6,776 nt of DNA, from positions 1 through 6,776 of the forward strand of contig JANQNI010000237.1 of NCBI GenBank assembly GCA_028289805.1. The letters run 5' to 3'. Below are positions 1 to 4,777 of this stretch, in pieces. Each line of letters begins with the position of its first letter. Position 1 is the first letter of the stretch. The notes below the pieces were generated by a model. That model did no database searches. It was not told where the DNA came from and saw only the letters and a list, made by a program, of their open reading frames with translations. This stretch comes from Thermoplasmatota archaeon. Its GTDB lineage: Archaea; Thermoplasmatota; E2; JACPAO01; JAHFTW01. A program made the translations under genes and the position numbers.

Positions 1-1
1 C

Positions 2-625
2 CTCACCGGCGCCGTCGTCTGGTTCGGCTTCGCCGACGCCGACGTGGGTGGACGCGCCGCCGCTGCCGTCCTGACGACCATCCTCCTCTTCCCCCTCGCG
101 CTCATCCCCGCTCGCCACCTCCCCTGGCCCGTCGCACCCGTTCTCGCGGCGGCCGTCGCCGTCGGCTCGTGGCGGGCGTTCGCGCTCACCGGGCCCGTGT
201 GGGCCACGCTTCTACTCGCCGTGGCCGTCGCCCGCACGCCCGCACCCTGGCTACCCTCGCTGCTCCGACGGCCGGGGCCCACGACGCGAAACGCGCTGGC
301 GTGGCTGTCGCTCGTGCCCCTGTACCTGTTCCCCCTGCCGCTGTTCCTCGTGGCGATCCGGGAGTTCACCGAACCCGACCTCGCGGGCGTAGGCGTCGTG
401 CTGGGCCTCCTGGCCCTCACCATTCCTTACGCCGTCCATCCCGCCCGGACGTTGTCTAGCCGGGCTCAGTGGGTGGTTGCAGGCGTCGGACTTGCCCTAG
501 GAATTTTCATCCCTTCGCTCCTGGCCAGTTCGGCCAGCCTCCTGCTGGTGGGCTTCGTGGCAACGCGCAGACGAGCGCGGGCCGAGCCGTCGATGCCCCA
601 ACTCCCGCCGCAGAATGCCCGCTAG
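2..625 (+). CDS. Multi-pass membrane protein, 5' end cut by window
   Basis: The frame is open from base 2 to a TAG at 623-625, giving 207 codons. A GTG at 44 could be a start, but it has no Shine-Dalgarno sequence and the residues before it are also protein-like, so I read the gene as running in from outside the window. Counting from that GTG, hydrophobic stretches lie near residues 5-22, 28-42, 48-65, 84-106, 114-133 and 141-173. This suggests six or seven membrane segments and a short Arg-rich cytoplasmic-type tail (TRRRARAE) at the end. No catalytic or binding motif is recognisable, so the function is unknown. It lies 21 bp upstream of another small membrane protein on the same strand, probably in one operon. 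I see no convincing similarity to the two membrane proteins that follow. Confidence 0.7.
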   Translation, partial: LTGAVVWFGFADADVGGRAAAAVLTTILLFPLALIPARHLPWPVAPVLAAAVAVGSWRAFALTGPVWATLLLAVAVARTPAPWLPSLLRRPGPTTRNALAWLSLVPLYLFPLPLFLVAIREFTEPDLAGVGVVLGLLALTIPYAVHPARTLSSRAQWVVAGVGLALGIFIPSLLASSASLLLVGFVATRRRARAEPSMPQLPPQNAR

Positions 626-646
626 GGAGAACAAGACCGTGCGCCA

Positions 647-1333
647 ATGGGATGCCATGGGGACCACATGACATTCAACGATCGAACGCCTGAAACCCAC
701 TCCAGTCCATATCCCGTCAAGGTCGACGATTTGCCCCGCACGCGCATCGCACCCATCCTCGTGCGCATACTCGCTGCTGCCTTCGTCGTGGCCGCGTTGC
801 CATACACAATCAACTACGTCGACCCACGAGGCGTCATCGGTGACCGCTCATGGGGTCCCATGCCGTGGTTCACGCTCCTGGTCCTCCCCAGCCTTGCAAT
901 GATACGCGTCGCCGCCGGCCGCTGGTCTCCCGACTCTGCCCGCTGGGCTTTGCTTGCTTCCGGGCTCCTGGCATTTATCCTCATGGGGCGGACCTGGTTG
1001 GATCCCCTCACGCCAGCCCACCTCTCGGCGCGCATCCTCATCGACGTGGCCCTCGCCACGGCTCTTCTTCCCCCGCTGCTTGCATGGGGGCTGGCCCGCG
1101 CAGGTCGCGCAGACGCACCCCGTGCCCCCTGGGTCCGACGAATCCGGCCGAAGCACGCCTGGATCGCGCTGGCCGCCATGGCCGTCGCTGGCCCGGCCCT
1201 TGCCCTCGCGACCGGCGCCATCCCCTGGAACCATGTGCCGGAAGACCTCCTCGCATACGGGCCCGTACTTGCGGCTTGGCCGTTTCTGGTGCTGGGCATC
1301 CCCGGTTCCAATCAGGACACTCGTAGGGGGTGA
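647..1333 (+). CDS. Multi-pass membrane protein, tandem paralogue A
   Basis: This is a 228-residue protein of unknown function. A polar N-terminus of about 34 residues is followed by hydrophobic segments near 35-55, 72-90, 99-114, 129-151, 171-191 and 202-219, suggesting about six membrane passes. Residues 89-100 (AAGRWSPDSARW) and 209-217 (AAWPFLVLG) match the next gene at an almost constant offset of 24-25 residues, so the two are tandem duplicates. The start is uncertain. ATG at 647 gives 228 residues; an in-frame ATG at 668, preceded by GGGGA about 5 bases upstream, gives 221. The stop TGA overlaps the Shine-Dalgarno region of the next gene, so the two are very likely co-translated. No known domain is recognised. 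Confidence 0.75.
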   Translation: MGCHGDHMTFNDRTPETHSSPYPVKVDDLPRTRIAPILVRILAAAFVVAALPYTINYVDPRGVIGDRSWGPMPWFTLLVLPSLAMIRVAAGRWSPDSARWALLASGLLAFILMGRTWLDPLTPAHLSARILIDVALATALLPPLLAWGLARAGRADAPRAPWVRRIRPKHAWIALAAMAVAGPALALATGAIPWNHVPEDLLAYGPVLAAWPFLVLGIPGSNQDTRRG

Positions 1334-1337
1334 GGAG
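1329..1337 (+). promoter_or_regulatory. Ribosome binding site overlapping the upstream stop
   Basis: GGTGAGGAG lies 5 bases before the ATG at 1343 and contains the TGA stop of the preceding gene. It is complementary to the CACCTCC core of archaeal 16S rRNA 3' ends. It fixes the start of the downstream gene and suggests translational coupling between the two paralogues. Confidence 0.65.
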
Positions 1338-1342
1338 AACCC

Positions 1343-1969
1343 ATGGTCTGGGATTGGACGGTCCGCAGCCGCACCCCTGCAATCTTGACGCGTGCCTGCG
1401 CCGCCCTCTTGGCCCTGGCCCTCCTGGCCTCGACCGCACCGGTCCTGTTCGACGGACTGCGCCCCCGGGCCGACCCGTTCGCCCGAGACCTCAGCCTCGC
1501 CGCGGCCACCCTTGGCTCCGGCTTGGCGGTCGCGGCGGCGGGGAGGTGGATGCCGACCGCTCTGCGGTGGGCCGTGCTGCCGCTGCCGTTCGTTGCGGGC
1601 ATCGCGTGGGTCAAGACCAGCCCCAGCCTCACGGCATCGGCCGTCGGGACCCTCGGGGTCGCCACCATGATGGCCCTGTGCTACGCGGCTCCCGCCGTGA
1701 CGTGGCTCGTGCGCCGCCGTGTGCCGGTTCCCGCAGCCACCGACCTGGAGGCCCGGCGGACCCGCACGCGCATCGTCGCAGCCACCACGGCCACCATCGT
1801 ACTCGCCTACGTGGCTGCCACGGCTCGCGCCATCCCCGACGCTGCCGCCAGCGGCATCCTGGGCGTCTACGCCTTCCTGGTCCTGATCGTCGCAGCCTGG
1901 CCCGTCCTGGTGCTCGGCGGCTGGGCCTTCCAAACGACGGCCGGCGCGTCCCCCGCCCGATCGTCCTAG
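1343..1969 (+). CDS. Multi-pass membrane protein, tandem paralogue B
   Basis: This is a 208-residue membrane protein of unknown function. Hydrophobic stretches lie near residues 12-35, 50-68, 76-90, 99-123, 143-162 and 170-195. An Arg-rich, polar loop (RRRVPVP to EARRTRTR, about 124-143) sits between segments four and five. Residues 65-76 (AAGRWMPTALRW) and 184-192 (AAWPVLVLG) align with the preceding gene. The N-terminal segments also align (ILTR here, ILVR there), so the whole proteins are colinear duplicates that have diverged strongly. The ATG at 1343 has a good Shine-Dalgarno site. The gene ends with TAG about 140 bp before the convergent tRNA-Lys. The RW and AAWP motifs kept in both copies are the best candidates for functional residues. 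Confidence 0.75.
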   Translation: MVWDWTVRSRTPAILTRACAALLALALLASTAPVLFDGLRPRADPFARDLSLAAATLGSGLAVAAAGRWMPTALRWAVLPLPFVAGIAWVKTSPSLTASAVGTLGVATMMALCYAAPAVTWLVRRRVPVPAATDLEARRTRTRIVAATTATIVLAYVAATARAIPDAAASGILGVYAFLVLIVAAWPVLVLGGWAFQTTAGASPARSS

Positions 1970-2055
1970 CGCAGCGAGTGCGAACTTGCCCTTCCCGCGG
2001 GGCGCCAGGACTCGTTGGTCCGGGCCTTCGCAGGCATGAACGGGCGCTCCCCTCG

Positions 2056-2079
2056 GCCACCGCGGCAAGCCGCGCTGGC
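2056..2079. repeat. Hairpin in the convergent intergenic region
   Basis: Arms 2056-2066 and 2069-2079 form 10 base pairs with one C-C mismatch (GCCA, mismatch, CGCGGC) around a two-base AA turn. It lies between the end of the third membrane gene and tRNA-Lys, downstream of both. It may be a 3'-end or termination structure for either strand, but there is no T tract beside it. The pairing is seen directly; the role is a guess. Confidence 0.5.
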
Positions 2080-2081
2080 GT

Positions 2082-2122
2082 CCGGTAGCGACCGCTTCGC
2101 TGCGCTCAGCGGGCGCTACCGG
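2082..2122. repeat. Long hairpin including the 3' end of tRNA-Lys
   Basis: CCGGTAGCG at 2082-2090 is perfectly complementary to CGCTACCGG at 2114-2122. After one A/G mismatch (2091/2113) the pairing resumes with CCGCT (2092-2096) against AGCGG (2108-2112), leaving an 11-base loop. The right arm is the acceptor 3' strand and part of the T-stem of tRNA-Lys on the minus strand. The trailer of the precursor could therefore pair with the tRNA and compete with its fold. Confidence 0.6.
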
Positions 2123-2183
2123 GTTCGAACCGGCGACCGGCGGGTTAAAAGCCCGCTGCTCTACCTGACTAAGCTAAGCGCCC
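2111..2183 (-). tRNA. tRNA-Lys (anticodon UUU)
   Basis: The minus strand folds into a complete 73-base cloverleaf. It has a 7-bp acceptor stem (GGGCGCT with AGCGCCC), a D-arm with GCTT/GAGC, and an anticodon stem GCGGG/CCCGC with loop CTTTTAA, so the anticodon is UUU. The variable loop is 5 bases and the T-arm has the loop TTCGAAC. No CCA is encoded, as usual in archaea, and no intron is present. The tRNA is charged by LysRS, whose gene is in the same window. It lies 61 bases downstream of tRNA-Arg on the same strand and could be cut from a shared precursor. Its 3' end is complementary to its own trailer. Confidence 0.96.
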
Positions 2184-2244
2184 AAGGGGAGATGCGGCCA
2201 GTCCCGTCGCGCTCAAAAGCACGCTGATGGGCGGCAGGGAGAGC

Positions 2245-2317
2245 GGACGCGCAGGGATTCGAACCCCGGTCTGGGCCTCCGGAGGGCCCGGTGATATCCA
2301 AGCTACACCACGCGTCC
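2245..2317 (-). tRNA. tRNA-Arg (anticodon CCG)
   Basis: The minus strand gives a 73-base cloverleaf. It has acceptor stem GGACGCG/CGCGTCC, an 18-base D-arm containing AGCTTGGAT, anticodon stem GGGCC/GGCCC with loop CTCCGGA, hence anticodon CCG reading the arginine codon CGG. The T-stem is CGGGG/CCCTG with loop TTCGAAT. CCA is not encoded and there is no intron. It is the first of the two tRNAs in transcription order. Upstream on the minus strand an AT-rich element, CAAATACA (2382-2389), is the only TATA-like sequence nearby. It lies some 65 bases away, so the promoter is unsure. Confidence 0.95.
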
Positions 2318-2557
2318 AAGTGGTTCCTCGTTGGTACAGGGCGCTCCGAACACCCCGTCGAGGAGCCGGCGAGACCGGGCCTGTATTTGGAGGTGACTCC
2401 ATTGGCTTGGGGATGTGGGAAGCGCTTGGGGGTGAAGCGGTAGATTGGCCGGTGGGTAGGGGCTGGAAGCTGATGGTGTAGTGGGTCCGCGCGCTCGGGT
2501 GCGTGTCGCCGGACGTTCTCCTGGACCGCCCCAGTGGTTGCTATCGTTGCGCGGAAT

Positions 2558-3382
2558 CTATCGCACCCATAGCTCACATCCGACTGATGGGTGCTGATCA
2601 TGTAGGGTCCACATGGTCGGGGATTGCTCGACTATTCCCAGTTCTTGGGTGGCGTCATCGTAAAGGCGACAGTAGTCTTGGGGATCACGAGCAATGCGGC
2701 TTTGGTCCTGGCCGTTCACTCCATTGAAATTGTGTGTGCCGTCATGCAAATCTCGATGGCCTTGCCAGGATGCCCATTTTCTGGTATCGGGGTCCTGTCG
2801 GATAGTTACTGGTGTCAGCACGTGCGGGCCCTCGGAATTGGTGGAAAGCAATCTGACATCGCAGAACCCTTGTTGGCAGTTTGGTGGCAGGTCAACAGCC
2901 ACCCCGCCCTGGTCAGATCTTGACGATTTTGCTATCATATAAAATCCGTGCCCTGTTGTCGGTTCACAAATCACAGATCCGTCTGCCTTTATTTCTTTGA
3001 TGGCCGACCCTGATTCACAGGAGTTTCCAATGCGCCGCTGGATTAAATTTGAATCTACTGTTAAAGTAACATTTCCCTGGCTACCGCCTCCTGTGAGGCC
3101 AAACCCCGTTGTGACGGCGGTGATATCGCCTCCGGTATCGCAGATGCCCCCTACAAGGCACACCGGCGCGTTGCCGTATGCTAGGTCGCCTGCGGGGTCT
3201 GTCCGGAGTTCGCGTCCGTCCAAGATAACGGCATTCGTGCCCATGTTGAGGTCTCCAGTCATGTCATCACCGGTTTCATTGACCCAGAGGTTTTCATCCG
3301 GGGTGTGTATGGGCGGCTGGGCACTGGCCAGTCCCAACGTTCCTACGAGCATGCCGACTGCAACCAGGGTTGTCTTGCGCAT
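2558..3382 (-). CDS. Secreted protein with tail-fibre/adhesin-like motifs
   Basis: This is a 274-residue exported protein of unknown exact role, probably at the cell surface. Residues 1-21 form a signal peptide (MRK, hydrophobic core, ASA then Q22). Residues 38-60 (around MTGDLNMG and VILDG) and 94-110 (FGLTGGGSQGNVTLTVD) resemble repeats common in phage tail fibres and bacterial beta-helical or collagen-like surface proteins. In those proteins an Ile-Gln-Arg-Arg, Cys, ADGSVICE-type segment often follows, as seen here at 114-140. The C-terminal part (145-274) looks like a small beta-rich domain I do not recognise. Eight cysteines (75, 81, 122, 139, 169, 174, 238, 269) fit disulfides outside the cell. 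I chose the ATG at 3382 because of the signal peptide and the Shine-Dalgarno site. An upstream in-frame start at 3574 would bury the signal sequence. The gene is clearly AT-richer than its neighbours, suggesting transfer. Confidence 0.8.
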   Translation of the reverse strand: MRKTTLVAVGMLVGTLGLASAQPPIHTPDENLWVNETGDDMTGDLNMGTNAVILDGRELRTDPAGDLAYGNAPVCLVGGICDTGGDITAVTTGFGLTGGGSQGNVTLTVDSNLIQRRIGNSCESGSAIKEIKADGSVICEPTTGHGFYMIAKSSRSDQGGVAVDLPPNCQQGFCDVRLLSTNSEGPHVLTPVTIRQDPDTRKWASWQGHRDLHDGTHNFNGVNGQDQSRIARDPQDYCRLYDDATQELGIVEQSPTMWTLHDQHPSVGCELWVR

Positions 3383-3385
3383 CAC

Positions 3386-3393
3386 ATCACCTT
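3386..3393 (-). promoter_or_regulatory. Shine-Dalgarno site of the secreted protein
   Basis: AAGGTGAT on the minus strand ends 3 bases before the ATG at 3382. It matches the GGTGAT portion complementary to archaeal 16S rRNA ends. It decides for the signal-peptide start over the longer frame beginning at 3574. The spacing is short but within range. Confidence 0.6.
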
Positions 3394-3490
3394 CGGGTAT
3401 ATCGCTGCTGGACCTTGCCGGACCGCGCATGCATTCGTGGGTGCCTTCATATCGCTTGGCACAGGTCTTGTTCGGTCGGACACATTCGGC

Positions 3491-3518
3491 CTTGCCTGCC
3501 AACGTGCGGCAGGTCAAG
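3491..3518. repeat. Hairpin upstream of the secreted protein gene
   Basis: CTTGCCTGCC (3491-3500) pairs with GGCAGG-T-CAAG (3508-3518): six pairs, one bulged T, then four pairs, around the loop AACGTGC. It is about 110 bases upstream of the secreted gene's start. If transcribed it would be a leader structure, but its role is unknown. Confidence 0.45.
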
Positions 3519-3702
3519 CCACGGCGCAACGATGGGGCCCCACGTTGACGCGGCATAATCCTGGCTTCATACACCGATGCACGGACGTGTCTCTGTTGGC
3601 CTACATTAGGAGGGCTTGGGCGACGGTGGGCTCGCCTTCAACTCATGATGCGTCTGCTTCCGGCGCGGTGTCGGGGCACCCTGGTCTCGGGTGCGCTCCC
3701 TG

Positions 3703-3882
3703 TTACCGCACCCGCCACTCCACCGCTCGCACCTCCACCTTTTCATCAGCAATCAGGAATGCAATGCCGTCTTCCTCCTTGATGCCAGGCGCGACCATCA
3801 CTTCAGGTGGAATCCGAACGCGGCCCTGCCGGTCGATTCTGCTGCGAAGGGGTTGGGGGTCCTTTGTAGCTACGGCTACGCC
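3703..3882 (-). pseudogene. Second AbrB/SpoVT-type domain, frame-split from its first half
   Basis: The minus strand encodes 59 residues up to a TAA at 3703-3705. Its core, SRIDRQGRVRIPPEV followed by GIKEEDGIAFLIADEKVEV, is a typical swapped-hairpin AbrB/SpoVT DNA-binding domain: strand, Gly-Arg turn, I-P-x-E-V helix start, then G-I-K-x-x-D and a closing hairpin. The frame is open back to a TGA at 3907-3909 but contains no ATG, GTG or TTG before the domain. The first internal starts, GTG 3801 and ATG 3798, would cut the domain in half. It sits in the -1 frame relative to the upstream AbrB-like gene and overlaps that gene's last codons. Read through with one -1 shift near 3882, the two halves make a continuous two-domain regulator of about 111 residues. 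This looks like a frameshifted gene, a sequencing error or recoding. Confidence 0.6.
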
Positions 3883-4037
3883 TTCTCTACAATCAGCCGA
3901 TCCCCATCAATGGTAATGGCCAGCTTGTCTCCCTTCTCAAACGGAAACGCACTGTCGCGGGCGAGCTTCGCGGACACGGCGATGTAGGTCCGACTCGCTT
4001 GGGGCTGGTCGAGGCGGCCGGTTCCTGTCAGGGGCAT
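3876..4037 (-). CDS. AbrB/SpoVT-type DNA-binding protein, first domain
   Basis: This 53-residue protein starts at ATG 4037 and ends at TAG 3876. After a short polar lead, residues 16-53 (from RTYIAVSAKLARD to EKGDKLAITIDGDRLIVEK) read as one swapped-hairpin AbrB domain: strand, short helix, E-K-G-D-K turn, then a beta-hairpin ending in L-I-V-E. Such domains dimerise and bind DNA, as transcription factors or as antitoxins. There is no Shine-Dalgarno site, but CTTTAGG about 28 bases upstream could be a TATA box for a leaderless transcript. A second AbrB domain follows directly in another frame, so this may be the N-terminal half of a broken two-domain gene. It is divergent from the RHH pair. 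No toxin gene adjoins it. A longer frame beginning at 4220 runs across the divergent promoter and is unlikely. Confidence 0.6.
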   Translation of the reverse strand: MPLTGTGRLDQPQASRTYIAVSAKLARDSAFPFEKGDKLAITIDGDRLIVEKA

Positions 4038-4052
4038 CGGCGGGCGCAGTAG

Positions 4053-4071
4053 TGCTTTCCGACCTAAAGCA
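4053..4071. promoter_or_regulatory. Inverted repeat with possible TATA box of the AbrB-like gene
   Basis: TGCTTT (4053-4058) and AAAGCA (4066-4071) form a perfect 6-bp inverted repeat with a 7-base spacer. On the minus strand the right arm reads into CTTTAGG, centred about 28 bases before ATG 4037, where an archaeal TATA box of a leaderless gene is expected. A repressor bound here would block that promoter. The repeat is seen directly; the promoter role is inferred. Confidence 0.35.
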
Positions 4072-4089
4072 TGGAACGGCTCAAATGAC

Positions 4090-4108
4090 CTACAAAAATT
4101 GTATGTAG
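4090..4108. promoter_or_regulatory. Palindromic candidate operator between divergent regulators
   Basis: TACAA-AAA-TTGTA (4091-4103) is a perfect 5-bp inverted repeat. It is overlapped by a second pair, CTACA (4090-4094) and TGTAG (4104-4108). This AT-rich patch stands out in the spacer and lies just before the Shine-Dalgarno site of the first RHH gene. It would suit binding by the RHH or AbrB proteins encoded on either side, and may overlap the plus-strand core promoter. Autoregulation is an inference from layout. Confidence 0.45.
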
Positions 4109-4113
4109 TCGGG

Positions 4114-4119
4114 GGTGAT
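4114..4119 (+). promoter_or_regulatory. Shine-Dalgarno site of the first RHH gene
   Basis: GGTGAT (within GGGGGTGAT) lies 9 bases before ATG 4129. It supports that start over the in-frame ATG at 4099, which sits inside the palindrome. Confidence 0.6.
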
Positions 4120-4128
4120 ACTGGTAGC

Positions 4129-4317
4129 ATGGCACAGCCCACACCTTCCGACATGCGCTCCCTCACCGTCCTCCTCCCTAGCCCCCTCGCGGATTGGCTC
4201 GACGCCAAGGTCCGCGACATGACGTTCGCCTCTCAGTCCCACGGCGTCGCCCGTGCCTTGCACATCACCAAGTCGATGCCGGACCACGTCCGCGACACCT
4301 GGCCTGGGAGTGAGTGA
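4129..4317 (+). CDS. Ribbon-helix-helix (CopG/Arc-type) DNA-binding protein
   Basis: This is a 62-residue protein. Residues 9-46 fit a ribbon-helix-helix fold: MRSLTVLLP as the DNA-contacting strand with alternating residues, then helix 1 (PLADWLDAKVRD), the turn with FASQSHG (S-x-S typical of the family), then helix 2. Proteins of this kind bind operators as dimers and often repress their own operon or act as antitoxins. The start is fixed by a GGTGAT site. The stop overlaps the GTG start of the next gene by 8 bp, so they are co-translated. A palindrome directly upstream is a plausible target. No toxin-like gene is seen. Helix 2 has fewer of the usual Arg and Ala residues, so the fold assignment is likely rather than certain. 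Confidence 0.7.
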   Translation: MAQPTPSDMRSLTVLLPSPLADWLDAKVRDMTFASQSHGVARALHITKSMPDHVRDTWPGSE

Positions 4318-4777
4318 CATCCCCTCCGGCGGCAACTATCGTCAGGCGGGCATTCCTGCGGACTTGGCCAGGTCGGTCGTGGCCCTCATCAACGAACACC
4401 CGGAGCTGGGCTTCCGCACGCTCTCCGAGTTCGTGCGCCATTCCGCCATCGAGCAACTCCGTCTGACGCGCCTGCACTTGGGCGTCCGCGCCTTGTGGGA
4501 GACGACAGAATTGGGCGCCGAGGCGGTGGAGGCCGCCGTGCGCGATGCCTTACCCCTCGAGTACCGGGAACTCCTGGATGCCGGAACGGTAGGGTGGGGG
4601 AAACAGACGGAGTCCTGGTCCCGACACCCTCAAGGCCGCCCTCCGGGTCGCCGCATCCGTCATGGTGCACTGGGCCGACGTGGAAGCCGCCAAGCTCCTG
4701 GAGGCGCGGGGGCAGCCGCTCTTGTTCGCCACGGCGATCACGCCGTCGGGGCCGATCCACGTGGGCAACATGCGTGA
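4310..4777 (+). CDS. Second ribbon-helix-helix-like regulator, overlapping lysS
   Basis: The GTG at 4310 overlaps the end of the preceding RHH gene and opens a 155-codon frame. Residues 11-50 (from RQAGIPADLA through NEHPELGFRTLSEFVRHSAIEQL) match the archaeal RHH pattern: I-P strand and helix 1, E-H-P-E-L-G-F turn, S-E-F-V helix 2. Residues 51-92 are a helical, acidic extension (LWETTELGAEAVEAAVRDAL). From about residue 95 the sequence becomes Gly-, Arg- and Pro-rich, and the last 38 codons overlap lysS out of frame. That tail looks like untranslated-frame noise. A one-base shift near 4590 would end the protein at a TAG (4590-4592) at about 93 residues. The RHH part is credible; the C-terminal third is doubtful. 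An in-frame ATG at 4253 is an alternative, less likely start. Confidence 0.6.
   Translation: MSDIPSGGNYRQAGIPADLARSVVALINEHPELGFRTLSEFVRHSAIEQLRLTRLHLGVRALWETTELGAEAVEAAVRDALPLEYRELLDAGTVGWGKQTESWSRHPQGRPPGRRIRHGALGRRGSRQAPGGAGAAALVRHGDHAVGADPRGQHA

Larger units (their letters stand above)
3383..3702. other. Gene-free stretch upstream of the secreted protein
   Basis: I see no credible gene on either strand in these 320 bases. The open frames here are antisense to the secreted gene or extend it upstream without signs of selection. The stretch should hold the promoter of the secreted gene. CGATATG on the minus strand (3448-3454) is a weak TATA candidate. It also holds one clear hairpin at 3491-3518. 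Confidence 0.5.

Noticed and set aside
848..2068. A 406-codon minus-strand frame across the membrane genes
   Set aside because: Its composition is Gly/Arg/Gln-rich noise typical of shadows. The plus-strand frames are hydrophobic, colinear paralogues with a Shine-Dalgarno site.
2111..2317. tRNA attachment site for an integrated element
   Set aside because: The low-GC block abuts the 5' side of the tRNAs, not the 3' side normally used. I found no second copy of a tRNA end and no integrase.
2161..2601. A 146-codon minus-strand frame over the tRNA genes
   Set aside because: It runs through both tRNA genes and into the end of the secreted gene, and has no protein-like features.
3383..3574. Longer start (ATG 3574) for the secreted protein
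   Set aside because: It would place 64 polar residues before a clear signal peptide, and the GGTGAT site points to ATG 3382.
3876..3878. TAG read through as pyrrolysine in the AbrB-like gene
   Set aside because: A second TAG follows two codons later in that frame, and other genes here end normally with TAG.
4090..4108. An intrinsic, bacterial-type terminator
   Set aside because: The palindrome is AT-rich, lies between divergent genes rather than after one, and has no GC stem followed by a T run.
3703..4317. A toxin-antitoxin locus
   Set aside because: AbrB and RHH proteins can be antitoxins, but no toxin-like protein (PIN, RelE, MazF or similar) is encoded beside them in this window.
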